Shown one piece after another: positions 53,382 to 62,189 of a DNA stretch of 64,000 nt. This DNA is from Fervidobacterium changbaicum. Lineage in GTDB: Bacteria > Thermotogota > Thermotogae > Thermotogales > Fervidobacteriaceae. Every line of letters starts with the position of its first letter. The stretch's first letter is position 1. The notes under the pieces were generated by a model. The model was not told the origin of the DNA, made no database searches, and was given only the letters and a program-made list of their open reading frames with translations. The stretch spans positions 186,001-250,000 of the forward strand of contig NZ_CP026721.1 in assembly GCF_004117075.1 (NCBI RefSeq), in the 5' to 3' direction. Both the position numbers and the translations under genes were made by a program.

Positions 53382-54317
53382 TTATTTAACCCCTCTTTGA
53401 AGAACAATAGAAGCTGCTCCAAGTATCCCTGCATCCTCAACCAACGGGCTTTGAACAATTTCGTAAGTACCACGGAAGGAAGGCATCACCAGGTGATGCA
53501 CCTTTTCTTTAAGTGGCGTGAACAGAATATCACCTGCGCGAGAAACACCTCCACCGATAACCACAATACTCGGGTTGAAAATATGTATAAAGTTAGCTAC
53601 ACCTACAGCCAATGCATTAACAACCCTGTCGACTATTGTTTTACCAAGTAAATCACCGTTTCTTGCAGCATCAAAAACAACCTTGGCATTTACTTCTTCA
53701 GCCAAGAATATCTCTGATTCTGGGAATTTCTTCTGACCCTCCAGTGCCATGCGTTTTATCGCTGTAGCAGAAGCTATTGCTTCAAGACAACCGTAATTGC
53801 CACATCCACAAAGTGGGCCATTTGGCTCAACTATTACGTGTCCTAACTCGGTACCTATCCCGTCCTTTCCTGTTATAAGTACCCCATGCGAGATAACTCC
53901 TCCACCAACGCCTGTTCCAAGCGTTAGTGCTACTATATGTTCGTGCCCCTTACCTGCACCAAACCATCTTTCACCAAGCACGAACGCATTCGCATCATTT
54001 TCAACAAAAACAGGCTTACTCAAAAAAGATGAAAGCTTTTCACCAAGCTCGAAATTGACCCAGTCTGGGAAATTGGGAGAGAAACGCACAACACCTTTAT
54101 CGTGATCAATAGACCCGGGTGAACCTACACCAACCCCCACATACTCGTTACCTTCCGTAACTTCTAAAACCGCTTGCGCCATGCGCTCAACTACTTTGTC
54201 TCTACCTTCTTCTACCTTTGTTTCTCTTTCAATTTTTCTCAAGATCCTTCCATCCTTCGCATCAACCAAACCTACTTTAAAAAACGTTCCGCCTAAGTCT
54301 ATACCAACGACATACAC
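53382..54317 (-). CDS. glk: ROK-family sugar kinase (glucokinase-like)
   Basis: A 311-residue ROK kinase. The ATP phosphate motif VGIDLGGTFFKVGLVD, the sugar-binding FVENDANAFVLGERWFGAGKG and GTGVGGGVI, the ELGH zinc His and the zinc-binding cysteines CGCGNYGCLEAIAS are all present, so it is a kinase, not a ROK repressor (no helix-turn-helix). Glucokinase is most likely. GTG 54317 is placed by GGGAGG eight bases upstream; GTG 54338 lies inside a weaker context. First gene of the twelve-gene minus operon. Confidence 0.92.
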   Translation of the reverse strand: MYVVGIDLGGTFFKVGLVDAKDGRILRKIERETKVEEGRDKVVERMAQAVLEVTEGNEYVGVGVGSPGSIDHDKGVVRFSPNFPDWVNFELGEKLSSFLSKPVFVENDANAFVLGERWFGAGKGHEHIVALTLGTGVGGGVISHGVLITGKDGIGTELGHVIVEPNGPLCGCGNYGCLEAIASATAIKRMALEGQKKFPESEIFLAEEVNAKVVFDAARNGDLLGKTIVDRVVNALAVGVANFIHIFNPSIVVIGGGVSRAGDILFTPLKEKVHHLVMPSFRGTYEIVQSPLVEDAGILGAASIVLQRGVK

Positions 54318-54398
54318 TTTCGTCTCCTCCCTTGTCACTTAGTATTATTTTACTGGATTAAAATAGACAAAAAACCAAAAACGACAAAGTCATAAACG

Positions 54399-54407
54399 AT
54401 TATAACA
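54399..54407 (-). promoter_or_regulatory. Extended -10 promoter of the ROK-to-rsuA operon
   Basis: TGTTATAAT on the minus strand, 82 bp before the ROK start, without a clear -35. A plus-strand TATAAT (54426-54431) nearby may serve disA in the opposite direction. Confidence 0.5.
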
Positions 54408-54603
54408 CAGACTCGCACGATAGTGTATAATATAAAGTGGAAGTTTTCAATACAAGTTTGAAACATAAAATCTCTTTAGCAAGTTAAACTATTTAAGCTG
54501 GGTGTTTTTGTAATCTCACATACCATTGTAACACAGCCAACCTTGGAAAGACCTTAGAACTATGTTTAACTTTCAGAAATTCTGTGTAAAAGGATGTGAT
54601 GAC

Positions 54604-55668
54604 ATGATAGAACCTATCGAACAAGAACTCACAGAAAAAATAAAACTCCTATCTCCTGGTACGAAACTTAGAAAAGCACTTGATGACATTATACACGCAC
54701 AACTAGGTGCTCTCATTGTTTTCATAGATGAGGAAGAATTTCCGAGGTACTCTAATATATTACAAGCGGGCTTTAGAATCGAATGTGCTTTTTCACCTGA
54801 GCGACTGTACGAACTTTCAAAAATGGACGGAGCTATAGTTATGGACAAAAATGCATCGAAGATCTTAGCAGCCAACGTTCATATAGTGCCAGACCCTGGC
54901 ATTCCAACGTCAGAAACAGGCACACGTCATAGAACTGCCGAAAGGTTAGCCAGGCAGCTTGGCGTCATGGTGGTTGCGATATCAAAGCGAAGAAATGTTG
55001 TAACCTTGTATTATAAAGATAAAAAGTACGTATTTGGTGATATAAACTTTGTCCTAACAAAAGTAGGGCAAACGATTAACGCACTTGAAAGGTTTAGGGA
55101 GTCCTTCGATAGGGATTTGGAATTGCTCGACAAACTCGAGATTGAGGGAAGTGTTCCGCTCGATTCAGTCTGCGAAATCCTCATCAGAGGTATTGAAATC
55201 AAGTCGATATCGTCAAGTATAGAATTAAACATCATTGAATTAGGTGTCGAAGGACGGTTATCTCAACTCAGGTTACGCGAGGTTCTCAAAGATTTAGAAG
55301 AACTACTTACGTTGGTAATAATGGATTATTCGAAAAAAGATGTAACGGAAGACGAAGCAAAGCAAATTCTTGAAACTATGATGAGGATAGACCACCGTGT
55401 TGTCCCGTTTGCAAAGGCATTAGGATACGATGTTGTTAATTCACAGCAGGTTTCCGACACGATTGTGAGACCAAGAGGTTACAGAATCTTGAGAAACGAA
55501 GTCCACATTCCAATGAACATATCACAAAACGTCATCAAGTCATTCAGGTCCATAGACCAGCTCGTAAAGACGAATGCGAATGTCCTGCAAAGAGTCGAAG
55601 GTATCGGTGATAAACGTGCCAAAGCAATTCTACGAAGGCTGCGTGAAATAAAGAAAAGGCGCCAATAA
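54604..55668 (+). CDS. disA: DNA integrity scanning protein DisA (diadenylate cyclase)
   Basis: Makes cyclic di-AMP and senses branched DNA. The N-terminal DAC domain shows the catalytic DGAIVMD (about 74-80) and GTRHRTAERLARQ (about 105-117), preceded by LGALIVFID. A helical spine (about 145-290) follows. The C-terminal helix-hairpin-helix DNA-binding part is RVEGIGDKRAKAILRRLREIKKR. ATG 54604 is chosen (354 residues, family length) over ATG 54562, whose extra codons are not family-like. Confidence 0.96.
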   Translation: MIEPIEQELTEKIKLLSPGTKLRKALDDIIHAQLGALIVFIDEEEFPRYSNILQAGFRIECAFSPERLYELSKMDGAIVMDKNASKILAANVHIVPDPGIPTSETGTRHRTAERLARQLGVMVVAISKRRNVVTLYYKDKKYVFGDINFVLTKVGQTINALERFRESFDRDLELLDKLEIEGSVPLDSVCEILIRGIEIKSISSSIELNIIELGVEGRLSQLRLREVLKDLEELLTLVIMDYSKKDVTEDEAKQILETMMRIDHRVVPFAKALGYDVVNSQQVSDTIVRPRGYRILRNEVHIPMNISQNVIKSFRSIDQLVKTNANVLQRVEGIGDKRAKAILRRLREIKKRRQ

Positions 55669-55681
55669 TCGGCGCCTTTTT
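55654..55681. terminator. Bidirectional terminator overlapping the disA stop
   Basis: AAAAGGCGCC/GGCGCCTTTT arms with loop AATAATC; the TAA stop of disA is inside the loop. It also serves the convergent DUF1015 gene. Confidence 0.9.
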
Positions 55682-55700
55682 CAACATCATAGCGTCATAT

Positions 55701-56936
55701 TCAAATCAGATGGACAACGATTCCACTCTTCAATTTTGGTTCAAACCATGTAGATTTTGGAGGCATGATTTTACCTTCGTCAGAAACTCTCAAAAGGTCG
55801 TTGATCGATGTTGGATACATAGCAAACGCAACTTTGAACTCTCTACCGTCGACAAGCCTTATCAGTTCTTCTATACCAAGAATACCACCAACAAAATCTA
55901 TTCTCTTATCCGTTCTTGGATTTTCTATTCCAAGGATAGGTGCAAGAAGATTATTCTGCAGAATTGACACGTCAAGCGAAGCGATTACATCGTTCTCATC
56001 GTACGTTCCGCTCTTTGGTTCCAACTTGTACCACTTTCCTGACAGGTACATACCTATTGTATGTTTTTTTTCGGGTCTATAAACTCCGTCCACTGGAGTA
56101 ACCTCGAATTTTTCAGAAACCCTTCTTAAGAATTCATCTTCGCTCATACCATTCAGATCCTTAACCACCCTGTTGTAATCAAGTATCTTAAGCTGGTTGT
56201 GTGGAAATAGTGCTGCCAAGAAATAGTTGAATTCTTCTTCACCTGTGTAATTTGGATTTTCATTCCTAAAGTCGATAGCAGCCCTTACAGCCGCTGCTGC
56301 TCTGTGGTGACCGTCGGCGATGTAGAAAGAATCAACGGACTTAAATGCATCAACAATTTCTTGAATTTCGTTTTCGTCTCTTAGCACCCAAACTATGTGT
56401 CTCACACCGGATTCATCAACGAAATCATATTCTGGTGTTCCTGCTGTGTGTTTCATAATCAAGTTATCAATTTCCGGTTTGGATTTGTACATTAAAAACA
56501 CAGGTCCCGTATGTGCTTTAACTACCTTCACATGGAGAGCCCTTTCGTCTTCTTTGTCTTTCCTTGTCAGTTCGTGCTTCTTTATCTTGTTCTCGATGTA
56601 TTCATCTACTGAGAATGTTGCAAAAAATCCGGTTTGCACATGGTCTCTCCAATGCTGCTGATAAATGTAAATGGAAGGTCTGTCTTCAACGAACATGTAT
56701 CCATTCTCCGTCAACCATTCCAAGTGCTTCCTACCAGTTTCCAGAACCTTTGGATCATGCGTATCCACAGGCTGCTCAAAGTTTATCTCAGGTCTTGAGA
56801 CCTTGTAAAACGTATATGGATTGTTCTTAGCCACCTCTCTGGCCATTTCTTCTGTTACGACGTCGTATGGTTTAGCGGCGATCTTATCAACCATCTCTTT
56901 CGTTGGCCTCAGAGCTCGAAAAGGTCTGACAATCAT
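55701..56936 (-). CDS. DUF1015 family protein
   Basis: A 411-residue protein with the family hallmarks IVRPFRALRPTKEMVDKIAAKPYDVV at the N-terminus, NPYTFYKVSRPE, a middle SVDEYIENKIKKHELTRKDKEDER block and FYIADGHHRAAAA (about 212-220), plus FVGG and MPPKSTWFEPKLKSGIVVHL at the end. The ADGHHR motif suggests a ParB-like, phosphotransfer-type active site. I recall proposals that DUF1015 enzymes act in serine metabolism but cannot confirm them; the adjacent glyA is consistent. ATG 56936 starts 28 bp after glyA. Confidence 0.82.
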   Translation of the reverse strand: MIVRPFRALRPTKEMVDKIAAKPYDVVTEEMAREVAKNNPYTFYKVSRPEINFEQPVDTHDPKVLETGRKHLEWLTENGYMFVEDRPSIYIYQQHWRDHVQTGFFATFSVDEYIENKIKKHELTRKDKEDERALHVKVVKAHTGPVFLMYKSKPEIDNLIMKHTAGTPEYDFVDESGVRHIVWVLRDENEIQEIVDAFKSVDSFYIADGHHRAAAAVRAAIDFRNENPNYTGEEEFNYFLAALFPHNQLKILDYNRVVKDLNGMSEDEFLRRVSEKFEVTPVDGVYRPEKKHTIGMYLSGKWYKLEPKSGTYDENDVIASLDVSILQNNLLAPILGIENPRTDKRIDFVGGILGIEELIRLVDGREFKVAFAMYPTSINDLLRVSDEGKIMPPKSTWFEPKLKSGIVVHLI

Positions 56937-56964
56937 TGTCGCACCTCCGTATTTGTTAGTCTAC

Positions 56965-58242
56965 TTACGCTAACTTTATTTTTCCTTCGTAAAGTGGGAA
57001 CTGTTTGCACAATTCAATTACTTGTGAAGACACCTCTTTTGCAACGCCTTCATCGATATTTCCTTCCTCGTCTTTGATGTTCTTCAAGACTTTAACAATT
57101 AACTCAGCGATGATTTCCATCTCTTTTTCCTTCATCCCACGTGTGGTTAACGCAGGAGTTCCAAGCCTTATACCACTTGCCACGAATGGTGACCTTGTTT
57201 CGTTAGGTATCGTGTTTTTGTTGACGGTGATATGGCAGTATCCGAGAGCTGTTTCGGCTGCTTTACCTGTTACGTTAAGCGGATTCAAATCAACAAGCAT
57301 CAAATGAGTATCCGTTCCTCCCGACACAATTCTTAGACCTCTATCCTCCAATGCCTTTGCCAGTGCTTTCGCATTTGCTACAACCTGTTTTTGATACTCC
57401 TTGAATTCTTCGGTAAGTGCTTCCTTGAAACAGACAGCCTTTGCTGCGATAACATGCATCAACGGACCGCCTTGAATCCCTGGGAAGATTGCTTTGTTAA
57501 TCGCCTTGTAAATCTCTTCATCATTAGTCAATATCAAACCACCGCGTGGACCTCGCAAAGTTTTGTGTGTCGTACTTGTAACAACATGCGCATACTCAAG
57601 TGGGTTCGGATAAAGACCTGCAGCAACGAGTCCAGCAAAGTGTGCCATATCGACTACAAGGTAAGCTCCCACTTCGTCAGCTATTTCCCTAAACTTCTTG
57701 AAGTCTATGATTCTCGAATAAGCACTACCACCTGCAACGATTATCTTCGGTCTGTGTTCTAATGCGAGCTTTCTTACTTCGTCGTAATCGATGACCTCTG
57801 TTTGTGGGTTAACACCGTACTGAACGACTTTGTATATCTGACCTGAGAAATTTACACTTGCACCGTGTGTAAGGTGTCCTCCGTGACTCAGTGACATACC
57901 CATCAGCACAGAGCCTGGCTCTGCAAGAGCAAAATACGCTCCCATGTTAGCCTGAGAACCAGAATGAGGTTGCACGTTTGCATACTTCGCGTTGAACAAT
58001 TTCTTTGCGCGTTCTCTTGCGAGTGTTTCAGCTACATCAACCCATTCACATCCACCGTAATAGCGCTTTTTTGGGTATCCTTCTGCATACTTGTTCGTTA
58101 AAACACTCCCCATCGCTTCCATAACAGCTAAAGAAACAAAGTTTTCAGAAGCTATGAGCTCGAGTCCGTACTCTTGCCTTTCCCATTCCTTTAGAATCAC
58201 TTCGTAAATCTCAGGATCGGTGACTTTAACATGCTCCCACAT
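56965..58242 (-). CDS. glyA: Serine hydroxymethyltransferase
   Basis: Interconverts serine and glycine with tetrahydrofolate. The 425-residue PLP enzyme shows [48 protein letters not shown], and the PLP-lysine block [16 protein letters not shown], followed by [16 protein letters not shown] 58242 is placed by AGGAGGTG eight bases upstream. With SerA and the class V aminotransferase (41-43 kb) and FolP it completes a serine/one-carbon set in the window. Confidence 0.96.
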   Translation of the reverse strand: MWEHVKVTDPEIYEVILKEWERQEYGLELIASENFVSLAVMEAMGSVLTNKYAEGYPKKRYYGGCEWVDVAETLARERAKKLFNAKYANVQPHSGSQANMGAYFALAEPGSVLMGMSLSHGGHLTHGASVNFSGQIYKVVQYGVNPQTEVIDYDEVRKLALEHRPKIIVAGGSAYSRIIDFKKFREIADEVGAYLVVDMAHFAGLVAAGLYPNPLEYAHVVTSTTHKTLRGPRGGLILTNDEEIYKAINKAIFPGIQGGPLMHVIAAKAVCFKEALTEEFKEYQKQVVANAKALAKALEDRGLRIVSGGTDTHLMLVDLNPLNVTGKAAETALGYCHITVNKNTIPNETRSPFVASGIRLGTPALTTRGMKEKEMEIIAELIVKVLKNIKDEEGNIDEGVAKEVSSQVIELCKQFPLYEGKIKLA

Positions 58243-58305
58243 AGGCGCACCTCCTAAATTGGAATGCAATAATCTGTAATTCATTATACATTGTCAATAA
58301 AAAAA

Positions 58306-58328
58306 CGTGGAGTCCAAAAAACTCCACG
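58306..58328 (-). terminator. Terminator after the S1/P1-nuclease-like gene
   Basis: CGTGGAGT/ACTCCACG stem with a CCAAAAA loop (+ strand), followed on the minus strand by seven T residues. It separates the nuclease-like gene from glyA. Confidence 0.88.
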
Positions 58329-58430
58329 CAGTCTCGAAAAATTACATTATTCATGTGTTTTTATCGTTTAAGATATCGAAAACATACCAATGAATCTTAT
58401 TCTTCGGATATGCTTTCTTCCACAAGGAAA

Positions 58431-59429
58431 CTACTTTTCCACATAGCTTGACAGATAGTTTTCAAGAAACGCCTTTATCGTTCCAGTCATCACAACGATT
58501 ATTTCCTTCGTTACATCGTACAACTTATCAAGCTTCCCCTCTGCTTCCAGCCTTTTGAAGTCCTCAAGTGTGGGAACGCGTTCTGTTAACATATCGCCCA
58601 TCACATCCTTTATACGCTTGTGGACTTCTGGAAATCTCGAATAACCGTACATCATTACCTCGTTTATCAACGCCTCGTAATTCGAAGGTATTCTTCTTTT
58701 TGGCGTGCTGGTTATCAAATTCCGTATCTCTTCGCTGTGCTTCGAATAATGAATCAGAAAAGCCAGATAGTTGTCGTACGTATAGTGTGCGTTGTTCAAA
58801 AGATTCTTCGTCTTCTTATCCATTAAGCTTCTCACAACTTCCCAGAACGTTCCAGGTGTTTCGTGGTATGGCTGGAATAGGTCCTCCATATAATGGAGCG
58901 CGTAAGATAGGAACCTGTAGCCCCAGTATTCATCACCTTTTGAAAATGCTTGTTTAGACATCTCAACAAAGTACAAGAATGACTTATCTCCTTCGAATGC
59001 TTCAATTAATCCTAATTTATACCTCATATGCCTGACACCTTGACTATTACCAATAAGTGACTGAAGCGGGGAAAGGTTCAATCCTTCATCCATTCCAAAA
59101 TCCGGAAACTGTGCATATATTGTCATTATCTGCCACACAGGTAACTTACCATCGACAGGTTCAGGATCAGGCGGAAAAATTCCATCGTTGAGAGAATCGA
59201 AGAACTTTCGCTGACCTGCAAAATCATCGGTGTAGTAAAACTCCATGTTGTAAACACGGCTTTCTTTGTAAGTGTAAGGCCTTATCTCAACCAATCTGTC
59301 AACGTCAATTTTCAGCGATTTTACGACCAAATATGTGTACGACTCATGGCCACTCCAGGAAAGCAACAGAGTCGAAAATATTATCAAAAAAGCAAATATT
59401 AAAAAGCGAAACCAGAAATTCTTAGCCAT
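58431..59429 (-). CDS. Secreted S1/P1-nuclease / zinc-phospholipase C-like protein
   Basis: A 332-residue exported protein. The signal peptide (FWFRFLIFAFLIIFSTLLL) is followed by SWSGHESYTYLVVKSL, where Trp and His after cleavage resemble the N-terminal zinc ligands of the P1 nuclease/PLC fold. The motif YALHYMEDLFQPYHETPG (about 185-202) matches the H-x-x-x-D-x-x-Q-P-x-H zinc motif of that superfamily. NNAHYTYDNYL follows. Family placement is by motif only; the substrate (nucleic acid or phospholipid) is unknown. ATG 59429 follows CAGGAGGTG. It abuts the esterase gene. Confidence 0.65.
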   Translation of the reverse strand: MAKNFWFRFLIFAFLIIFSTLLLSWSGHESYTYLVVKSLKIDVDRLVEIRPYTYKESRVYNMEFYYTDDFAGQRKFFDSLNDGIFPPDPEPVDGKLPVWQIMTIYAQFPDFGMDEGLNLSPLQSLIGNSQGVRHMRYKLGLIEAFEGDKSFLYFVEMSKQAFSKGDEYWGYRFLSYALHYMEDLFQPYHETPGTFWEVVRSLMDKKTKNLLNNAHYTYDNYLAFLIHYSKHSEEIRNLITSTPKRRIPSNYEALINEVMMYGYSRFPEVHKRIKDVMGDMLTERVPTLEDFKRLEAEGKLDKLYDVTKEIIVVMTGTIKAFLENYLSSYVEK

Positions 59430-59458
59430 CTTTGCACCTCCTGCAGGAATCAGCATTT

Positions 59459-60643
59459 CTACTCTTTACCAAAGAAATAAAGTAGAACTTCTGGTAGCCG
59501 CCTTGCCCAAGCACTTTCAGAGTGTGGGGCTCCCCTATCTTCGATGTAGAATACTTCAAGATTCTCCTTTTGGAGCAAGACCTTGTAAAGCTCGCGAGCA
59601 TCGTTTAAGCGGTCTACTGGATTAGAACCCTCTGCTGTTCCAATATCGACGTACACCATTGTAAAATCTTCAACTTGTGCATTTCTTACATATTCTACCA
59701 ACTTCCTATTTGCAAACCAAACAGATGGACTCATCGCACCTATTTTCGAAAAGACATCGTTGTATTCAAAACCTATGTAAAGTGAAATCAAACCACCCAT
59801 CGACGAACCCATTATGGCTGTGTTTTCTCTGTCTGGTAAGGTTCTGAAATGCTCATCGATGTAAGGTTTGAGGGTGTTTACAATGAACTTCGCATACAGA
59901 TCTCCTTTTCCTCCTCCGTAACTTGAATCAACCCAAGGGGAGTACTCGTTTATCCTTTCCGCGCCCGTGTAGTATATCCCAACAATTATAATCGGACGCA
60001 TCAAACCTTTTTTAATTAACTCTTCCGCACTTTCATCTGCACCCCACTCAACACCCGAAAACGAAGTTGAGGCATCGAAGATATTCTGACCGTCGTGCAT
60101 GTACAGAACGGGATACCTCTCATCCGAAGTTTCGTAATCCGGTGGAAGGTAGATGATTATGTCTCTTTTGTTCCCGAGCTCTGGAGAATAAAAATCCTTA
60201 ATCAACTTTATGTTTCCAGTGTACGTCTTTCTCAGACCTGCTTGCTGCTTTTCCACAAAATCCCTCCAGTGATTTACGGTGATATTAACAACCATATCTT
60301 TGTCAACGTTCAGCACCCTGTTAGGAATCTCCTGACCTTTTTGACCCTTTTCAACGGTCTCCCATGAACCTCGGGTAAATTTGAATTCAATCGGTCCGTT
60401 AAGCTCAAGTGTTATCGTATAAACCTCTCCAGCCCTTTCCAACTTGTACCTTTCGTCTTTTGGATTCCAGTTATTAAACGTACCCGCTATGTAAACATCA
60501 TCATCATCAAAAGGTGTGTACGTTGGAACCTCAACAACGAACGTAACCTTGAATCCAAATAGTGTTACAAAAACACTCAAGAGCATTGCAATAGACAAAA
60601 GCACGCTCTTTTTAAATATGTTTCCTGATAAAACAAAACTCAT
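59459..60643 (-). CDS. Secreted esterase with CBM48/starch-binding-like N-terminal domain
   Basis: A 394-residue exported hydrolase. After a signal/membrane segment (about 12-32), a glycogen/starch-binding-like domain (VYIAGTFNNWNPKDERYKLERAGEVYTITLELNGPIEFKFTRG, about 50-125) precedes an alpha/beta-hydrolase of the putative-esterase (EstD/Fes-like) group (about 140-390). The nucleophile is Ser in AIMGSSMGGLISLY, an oxyanion-type YLPPDYETSDERYPVLYMHDGQN is present, and the catalytic His is likely in GAPHSESAW. A role in breaking down esterified polymers or feruloylated glycans is possible. Confidence 0.82.
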   Translation of the reverse strand: MSFVLSGNIFKKSVLLSIAMLLSVFVTLFGFKVTFVVEVPTYTPFDDDDVYIAGTFNNWNPKDERYKLERAGEVYTITLELNGPIEFKFTRGSWETVEKGQKGQEIPNRVLNVDKDMVVNITVNHWRDFVEKQQAGLRKTYTGNIKLIKDFYSPELGNKRDIIIYLPPDYETSDERYPVLYMHDGQNIFDASTSFSGVEWGADESAEELIKKGLMRPIIIVGIYYTGAERINEYSPWVDSSYGGGKGDLYAKFIVNTLKPYIDEHFRTLPDRENTAIMGSSMGGLISLYIGFEYNDVFSKIGAMSPSVWFANRKLVEYVRNAQVEDFTMVYVDIGTAEGSNPVDRLNDARELYKVLLQKENLEVFYIEDRGAPHSESAWARRLPEVLLYFFGKE

Positions 60644-60683
60644 ATGCTCCCCCTCCCGGAAATGACTGGATTTATTAATAGTG

Positions 60684-60926
60684 CTAAGTTAATTTTCCTT
60701 TGGATTGTGCCTCTAGAAGTATCAACTCCGCCCTCTCTTTTTGATTTGGAAACAGGTCATCGGGTACGTGTTCTTTTCCAAGCTTTTGGCAAACGATCTA
60801 ACGAGCGCAGTCTTTGTACTTATCACTTGCTGAACAGTAATTCGATTTATAGTATTCCTGAAGTGCGCTTTTTCCCGAGAGAGTGATATTGAAGAACTTA
60901 CATCCTTGCAGATTTGGGCATATCAT
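60684..60926 (-). pseudogene. Small Cys-rich conserved protein interrupted by an in-frame TAG
   Basis: ATG 60926 with GAGGTG five bases upstream encodes MICPNLQGCKFFNI ... DKYKDCAR (42 residues, five cysteines), then TAG (60798-60800). The same frame then reads on without interruption as IVCQKLGKEHVPDDLFPN ... LLEAQSKGKLT to TAG at 60684-60686. The C-P-N-L-x-x-C start and the K-x-C-A-R / V-P-x-D-L-x-P-N-Q half look like two parts of one protein of about 80 residues. The TAG may be a recent nonsense mutation, a sequencing error (TAC or TAT expected) or readthrough. An extended -10 promoter lies 75 bp upstream. Confidence 0.7.
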
Positions 60927-61000
60927 CTTTTCACCTCATAGTACCAAAATTAAAATGGAAGTGTTTTCTCAATCCTTGGACATATAGTTGCTCATGAACA

Positions 61001-61009
61001 ATTATAACA
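61001..61009 (-). promoter_or_regulatory. Extended -10 promoter of the interrupted Cys-rich gene
   Basis: TGTTATAAT on the minus strand, 75 bp ahead of ATG 60926. The remaining 140 bp up to the EF-hand gene hold only a plus-strand TATAAT (61091-61096) as a possible -10 for that gene. Confidence 0.45.
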
Positions 61010-61149
61010 CACTATCGATATTCATTTGCAAAATCTCTTCACTTTTTTAAAAGTCTGATAGCCTACAGTTCATGTTTGATATTCCGATAATATAATTGGA
61101 AATACTCACTCCACAAAGTTTTGTTCCATCTCCAAGAGGTGGTGAGCAA

Positions 61150-62037
61150 ATGAGAATAGAAGAATACAACGTAGCACTTTCGTCAGAAAACCTTAGTTTG
61201 AATTACGTGCGAAACTCTTCAACGGTTCGTAAATACAAAATTCCAGCAACTGTTGAAATCACGGTTTATGAAAAATCGCCTATGATCGATGAGAAGACTT
61301 TGAACAAGATCAAGATACTCAAGATGATGTTGGAAAAACTGACAGGTAAGAAGTTGAAAATCTATCTTCCAGGAACACAATACGAGATTTCCGTAAACAA
61401 AAAAGACGCACAAGAAGTTGTTGAGTTTGAAAATGAGACAGAATCTTTGAATCTCCAATACTCAAACTTCTCGGCAACCGGACAAGTAAAGACAAAAGAC
61501 GGCAGAACAATAGATTTTTCCATTCAAGCTTCGCTCTTCCAAATGACCTATTCATATGAAAAGGTATCTGGAAAAGTTGTGGATCCACTTGCCCTTGATT
61601 TAAAATCACCGACCGGCAAGGAGCAAGTCGTCGAACTTGACCTGAATTTTGATGGAAAGCTCGAAAAATTCTACATCGGTAACGGGCGAGGGCTGCTCGT
61701 GTACGATAAGAACGGAAACGGGAAGGTAGACGATGCAAGAGAATTGCTCGGACCTGTAACTGGTGATGGGTTTTCTGAACTGGGCAAGCTGGACAGTGAC
61801 GGAGATAATTGGATAGATGAAGACGATGTGGAGTTCTTAAAACTGAAAATCTGGACAACTGATGAAAATGGAAGGCAAAAACTTGTTGGCTTGTTAGACC
61901 TGAACGTTGGGGCGATATTTCTTGGAAGCGTAACTACTCCTTTTGACTACTACGATACGATTATAAGACGTACGGGTATTTACCTTACTGAGAACGGAAG
62001 TGTCGGAACGGTCAGGCAAGTCGATTTCAAAGTGTGA
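61150..62037 (+). CDS. EF-hand-like calcium-binding repeat protein
   Basis: A 295-residue protein with no obvious signal peptide. The first 100 residues are a beta/helix region of no known family (IPATVEITVYEKSP, LNKIKILKMMLEKLTGKKLKIYLPG). A strand-rich part follows (SNFSATGQVKTKDGRTIDFSIQASLF). From about 180 there are acidic loops: LDLNFDGKLEKFY, YDKNGNGKVDDARELLG and LDSDGDNWIDEDDVEFLKLKIW, matching D-x-[DN]-x-[DN]-G calcium loops. Similar proteins are known from many bacteria without a defined role. ATG 61150 has AAGAGGTGGTG upstream. Confidence 0.7.
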   Translation: MRIEEYNVALSSENLSLNYVRNSSTVRKYKIPATVEITVYEKSPMIDEKTLNKIKILKMMLEKLTGKKLKIYLPGTQYEISVNKKDAQEVVEFENETESLNLQYSNFSATGQVKTKDGRTIDFSIQASLFQMTYSYEKVSGKVVDPLALDLKSPTGKEQVVELDLNFDGKLEKFYIGNGRGLLVYDKNGNGKVDDARELLGPVTGDGFSELGKLDSDGDNWIDEDDVEFLKLKIWTTDENGRQKLVGLLDLNVGAIFLGSVTTPFDYYDTIIRRTGIYLTENGSVGTVRQVDFKV

Positions 62038-62093
62038 ATTCTCAGTTCCTAATGCCTCTACGCAAAAACGCATAACCTCACCTTTATAACTTT

Positions 62094-62119
62094 GTCCACC
62101 TGAGAAGGTGGACTTTTTT
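62094..62119 (+). terminator. Terminator after the EF-hand gene
   Basis: GTCCACCT/AGGTGGAC stem with loop GAGA, followed by TTTTTT. Confidence 0.92.
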
Positions 62120-62134
62120 CTTTTCGCCGATTTT

Positions 62135-62143
62135 TGGTATAAT
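62135..62143 (+). promoter_or_regulatory. Extended -10 promoter of the amidohydrolase gene
   Basis: TGGTATAAT, 47 bp before ATG 62190 and just beyond the terminator. No clear -35. Confidence 0.5.
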
Positions 62144-62189
62144 TCTAAGTGACCGGTAAAAGAACGCGACGGATTGGAGAGGTGTAGCG

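Noticed and set aside
60644-60886. 80-codon plus-strand frame opposite the interrupted Cys-rich gene
   Set aside because: No ribosome site and no family-like pattern; it is the antisense shadow of the minus-strand gene described at 60,684-60,926.
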